Source: an uncultured Lachnospiraceae bacterium (GTDB taxonomy: Bacteria > Bacillota > Clostridia > Lachnospirales > Lachnospiraceae). From it: a stretch of DNA of 6,496 bases. The position numbers and the translations under genes are program-made. Below are positions 4,860 to 6,496 of this stretch, one piece after another (positions within the stretch are counted from its first letter, which is position 1; every line of letters starts with the position of its first letter). The notes beneath the pieces are model-generated. The model saw only the letters and a program-made list of their open reading frames with translations. It ran no database searches and had not been told where the DNA came from. The stretch covers positions 1 to 6,496 of the forward strand of contig CAMNWW010000129.1 in NCBI GenBank assembly GCA_946566415.1, written 5' to 3'.

Positions 4860-6275
4860 ATGGCAAAGAATATGACAGAAGGCAAACCGTTCAAATTAAT
4901 CCTTACATTTATGATTCCCGTTCTATGCGGCGGGCTTTTTCAGAATTTTTATAATATTGCAGATTCTATGATCGTAGGACGGTTTCTCGGGGTGGACGCG
5001 CTTGCTTCAGTGGGGAGTACTACATATGTGAGTTTTTTTGTAGTCGGATGGATTCTTGGAATTACAAGCGGATTTTCAGTTTTGATTGCGCAGTCTTACG
5101 GAGCCGGAGATGAAAAGAGTCTGAAGCATTATATGGCGATGTCTGTGTATCTCTGCGTCTTTTTTGCGGTTGTGATGACTGTCGGACTCTTTTTTGTAAA
5201 TGAAAGGATTCTAAGGGCAATTAATATACCCGAGGATATATTTGATATGACAAGAGGGTATATTGGAATTATATATGCTGGTCTGCCTGTTACGATTCTT
5301 TATAATATGCTTGCGGCGACCGCCAGGGCGTTAGGGGACAGTAAGACGCCCCTATATTTTCTGATTATATCGTCTCTTTTAAATATTGTGCTCGATATCC
5401 TGTTTGTAGCCGCGCTTCCGTTTGGAGTGCCCGGAGCTGCGCTCGCCACGGTAATTTCTCAGGGGGTATCCGCGGTTCTGTGTCTGATTTATGTGGGGAA
5501 GAAATATGAAATCATACGATTTGGAAGAGCTGACAGTAAATTTTGCATGGATAGTATATGGAAGCTTTTGAAAATGGGAGTGCCGATGGGGCTGCAGTTT
5601 TCGATCACGGCTTTGGGAGGTATGCTTGTACAGTCTTCCTTGAATACTTTGGGAGAGACTTATATTGCGTCATATACGGCGGCAAATAAGATTCAAAACG
5701 TAATAATGCAGGCCTATCCGTCGCTTGGAACCGCAATGGCCACATATGTAGGGCAGAACTATGGGGCCGGAAAGTATGAAAGAATCAAAAAAGGCGTGAG
5801 TACAAGTGTGTTGATTGCCGGAATATACAGCGTCATTATTATGATCGCTGCTTATTTCTTTTTGGCGCCTATGGTTCAGATATTTGCAGAGGACCCAACA
5901 GGGCGTCTCCAGGAGATAGCAAGAGAGATGCTGCACATCTGCTTATGGTTCTATTTCCCGTTAGGATTGATATTTATTTACAGAAATACACTTCAGGGGC
6001 TTGGAAACGGACTTGTTCCAATGCTTGGGGGAATATTTGAGCTGATTGCGAGAGCCGTGGCGGTTAAGATTTTATTTGAACCATTTCAGTTTGCAGGAAT
6101 ATGTATGACGGATCCGGCGGCGTGGATAAGCGCATTGATCCCGCTGATACCATACTATTATTGGTATATACATAGGAAATTGAAGGTGGAGCCGGGTGAA
6201 AGAAGGGTAGAGTGGGGGAATATAGGAGATAACAATAAGAACGTAAAGAACGTAATAAAGAAAAAGTTGGTGTAA
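4860..6275 (+). CDS. MATE family efflux transporter (YoeA/MepA-like)
   Basis: A complete 471-residue inner-membrane antiporter of the multidrug and toxic compound extrusion family, usual length 440-480, with about 12 hydrophobic helices in two homologous halves. The N-half has 'MIPVLCGGLFQNFYNIADS' (18-36), 'QSYGAGD' (78-84) and 'ARALGDSKTPLYF' (155-167). The C-half repeats these as 'MGVPMGLQFSITALGG' (239-254), 'GQNYGAGKYERIKKG' (298-312) and 'YRNTLQGLGNG' (374-384). MATE proteins expel cationic drugs or metabolites using Na+ or H+ gradients; the substrate cannot be read. Similarity to the YoeA/MepA side of the family, rather than NorM or DinF, is my inference from the 'NFYNIADSMIVGRFLG' opening. 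After the last helix (about 425-437) comes a hydrophilic tail (440-471) ending in a Lys/Asn-rich, AT-rich stretch unlike the rest of the gene. It has its own promoter and appears monocistronic; no regulator is adjacent. Confidence 0.94.
   Translation: MAKNMTEGKPFKLILTFMIPVLCGGLFQNFYNIADSMIVGRFLGVDALASVGSTTYVSFFVVGWILGITSGFSVLIAQSYGAGDEKSLKHYMAMSVYLCVFFAVVMTVGLFFVNERILRAINIPEDIFDMTRGYIGIIYAGLPVTILYNMLAATARALGDSKTPLYFLIISSLLNIVLDILFVAALPFGVPGAALATVISQGVSAVLCLIYVGKKYEIIRFGRADSKFCMDSIWKLLKMGVPMGLQFSITALGGMLVQSSLNTLGETYIASYTAANKIQNVIMQAYPSLGTAMATYVGQNYGAGKYERIKKGVSTSVLIAGIYSVIIMIAAYFFLAPMVQIFAEDPTGRLQEIAREMLHICLWFYFPLGLIFIYRNTLQGLGNGLVPMLGGIFELIARAVAVKILFEPFQFAGICMTDPAAWISALIPLIPYYYWYIHRKLKVEPGERRVEWGNIGDNNKNVKNVIKKKLV
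6237..6254 (+). repeat. Tandem 9-bp repeat (AAGAACGTA x2) in the 3' end of the MATE gene
   Basis: Two perfect in-phase copies encode Lys-Asn-Val twice at residues 460-465 of the transporter's C-terminal tail. Being in frame, copy-number change would lengthen or shorten the tail by three residues without a frameshift. Confidence 0.6.
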
Positions 6276-6298
6276 AGTAACAGATTTACTGTTATAAT
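6271..6298 (+). promoter_or_regulatory. Predicted promoter of the nucleotidyltransferase gene, with overlapping dyad
   Basis: A perfect -10 TATAAT (6293-6298) follows a poor -35 TGTAAA (6271-6276) at 16 bp. A 6-bp inverted repeat TAACAG (6278-6283) / CTGTTA (6289-6294) fills the spacer and touches the -10. The same dyad could form a small hairpin just after the MATE stop codon, but no T-run follows, so an operator is the better reading. Confidence 0.45.
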
Positions 6299-6339
6299 AC
6301 ATAAATAAAGGGATATTTATTTGAAGGGAGTTGATGATT

Positions 6340-6496
6340 ATGCCATTACAAGAGATTGAGGAAATGAAAAACTATTTTGTAGAACAGATTTTTCCTGTAC
6401 AGATATATTTATTTGGTTCGTATGTGAATGGTACTTATACGGATAAAAGCGACTTGGATTTTTACATTATTGTTCAAGATAGTGTGTCCGACCTTC
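6340..6496 (+). CDS. Minimal nucleotidyltransferase domain protein, N-terminal part (3' end outside window); MntA-like candidate
   Basis: The frame is open from the ATG at 6340 to the window end, giving 52 residues. 'IYLFGSYVNGTYTDKSDLDFYIIV' at about 22-45 is the polymerase-beta-like nucleotidyltransferase core: Gly26-Ser27, ten residues, then Asp38-Leu39-Asp40, a perfect GS-x10-DxD with both metal-binding aspartates present. This pattern is shared by MNT proteins, including MntA antitoxins that AMPylate HEPN-domain HepT toxins, and by stand-alone nucleotidyltransferases; the rest of the protein and any HEPN partner are not visible. In-frame ATG 6334 and TTG 6331 are alternative starts; GGAG at 6327-6330, 9 nt before 6340, favours the call, while AAGGG at 6324-6328 could serve 6334. 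The gene looks AT-richer than those at the left, consistent with an accessory origin. Confidence 0.78.
   Translation, partial: MPLQEIEEMKNYFVEQIFPVQIYLFGSYVNGTYTDKSDLDFYIIVQDSVSDL

Noticed and set aside
1..6496. CRISPR array, insertion sequence, tRNA or phage attachment site
   Set aside because: No regularly spaced repeats, transposase motifs, tRNA-like cloverleaf or integrase gene was seen on either strand.

Overview
The window looks like chromosomal DNA from an anaerobic Firmicute, most likely Lachnospiraceae/Clostridia. This rests on family content (an ECF transporter S component with no energising module beside it, a TatD-associated-type radical SAM protein, a MocR/GabR-type regulator, a YoeA/MepA-like MATE transporter), strong AGGAGG-type ribosome binding sites, and mixed base composition with AT-rich intergenic DNA. 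The assignment is an inference; no rRNA or other taxonomic marker is present.

Left part (1-895, + strand): the C-terminal 122 codons of a histidinol-phosphate aminotransferase-like gene (hisC), followed after 15 bp by a small four-helix membrane protein of the COG2426 'small multidrug export' family. The two look co-transcribed. They meet the next block tail to tail with only 4 bp between stop codons.

Centre (900-4510): a vitamin B6 salvage locus. On the - strand, in transcription order, are a pyridoxal/pyridoxamine kinase (2181-3032), an ECF transporter S component (1551-2108) and a radical SAM protein (900-1499). Divergent from the kinase is a MocR/GabR-type regulator (start near 3170, end 4510), a winged-helix DNA-binding domain fused to a PLP-binding aminotransferase fold. 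The simplest model is that the S component imports a B6 vitamer, the kinase phosphorylates it, and the regulator senses PLP and controls the locus from the 137-bp divergent region. That region holds a perfect AAAAACGTTTTT palindrome between the -35 and -10 elements of the predicted regulator promoter. The radical SAM protein is the least expected member. The two downstream genes share a ~21-nt sequence just before their start codons.

Right part (4511-6496): a 349-bp AT-rich gap with two hairpins, a 14-bp dyad and a good promoter, then a complete MATE-family efflux transporter (4860-6275). A short promoter/dyad region follows, then the first ~52 codons of a minimal nucleotidyltransferase with a perfect GS-x10-DxD motif, cut by the window end. 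This could be an MntA-like antitoxin of a HEPN/MNT pair, but the partner lies outside the window.
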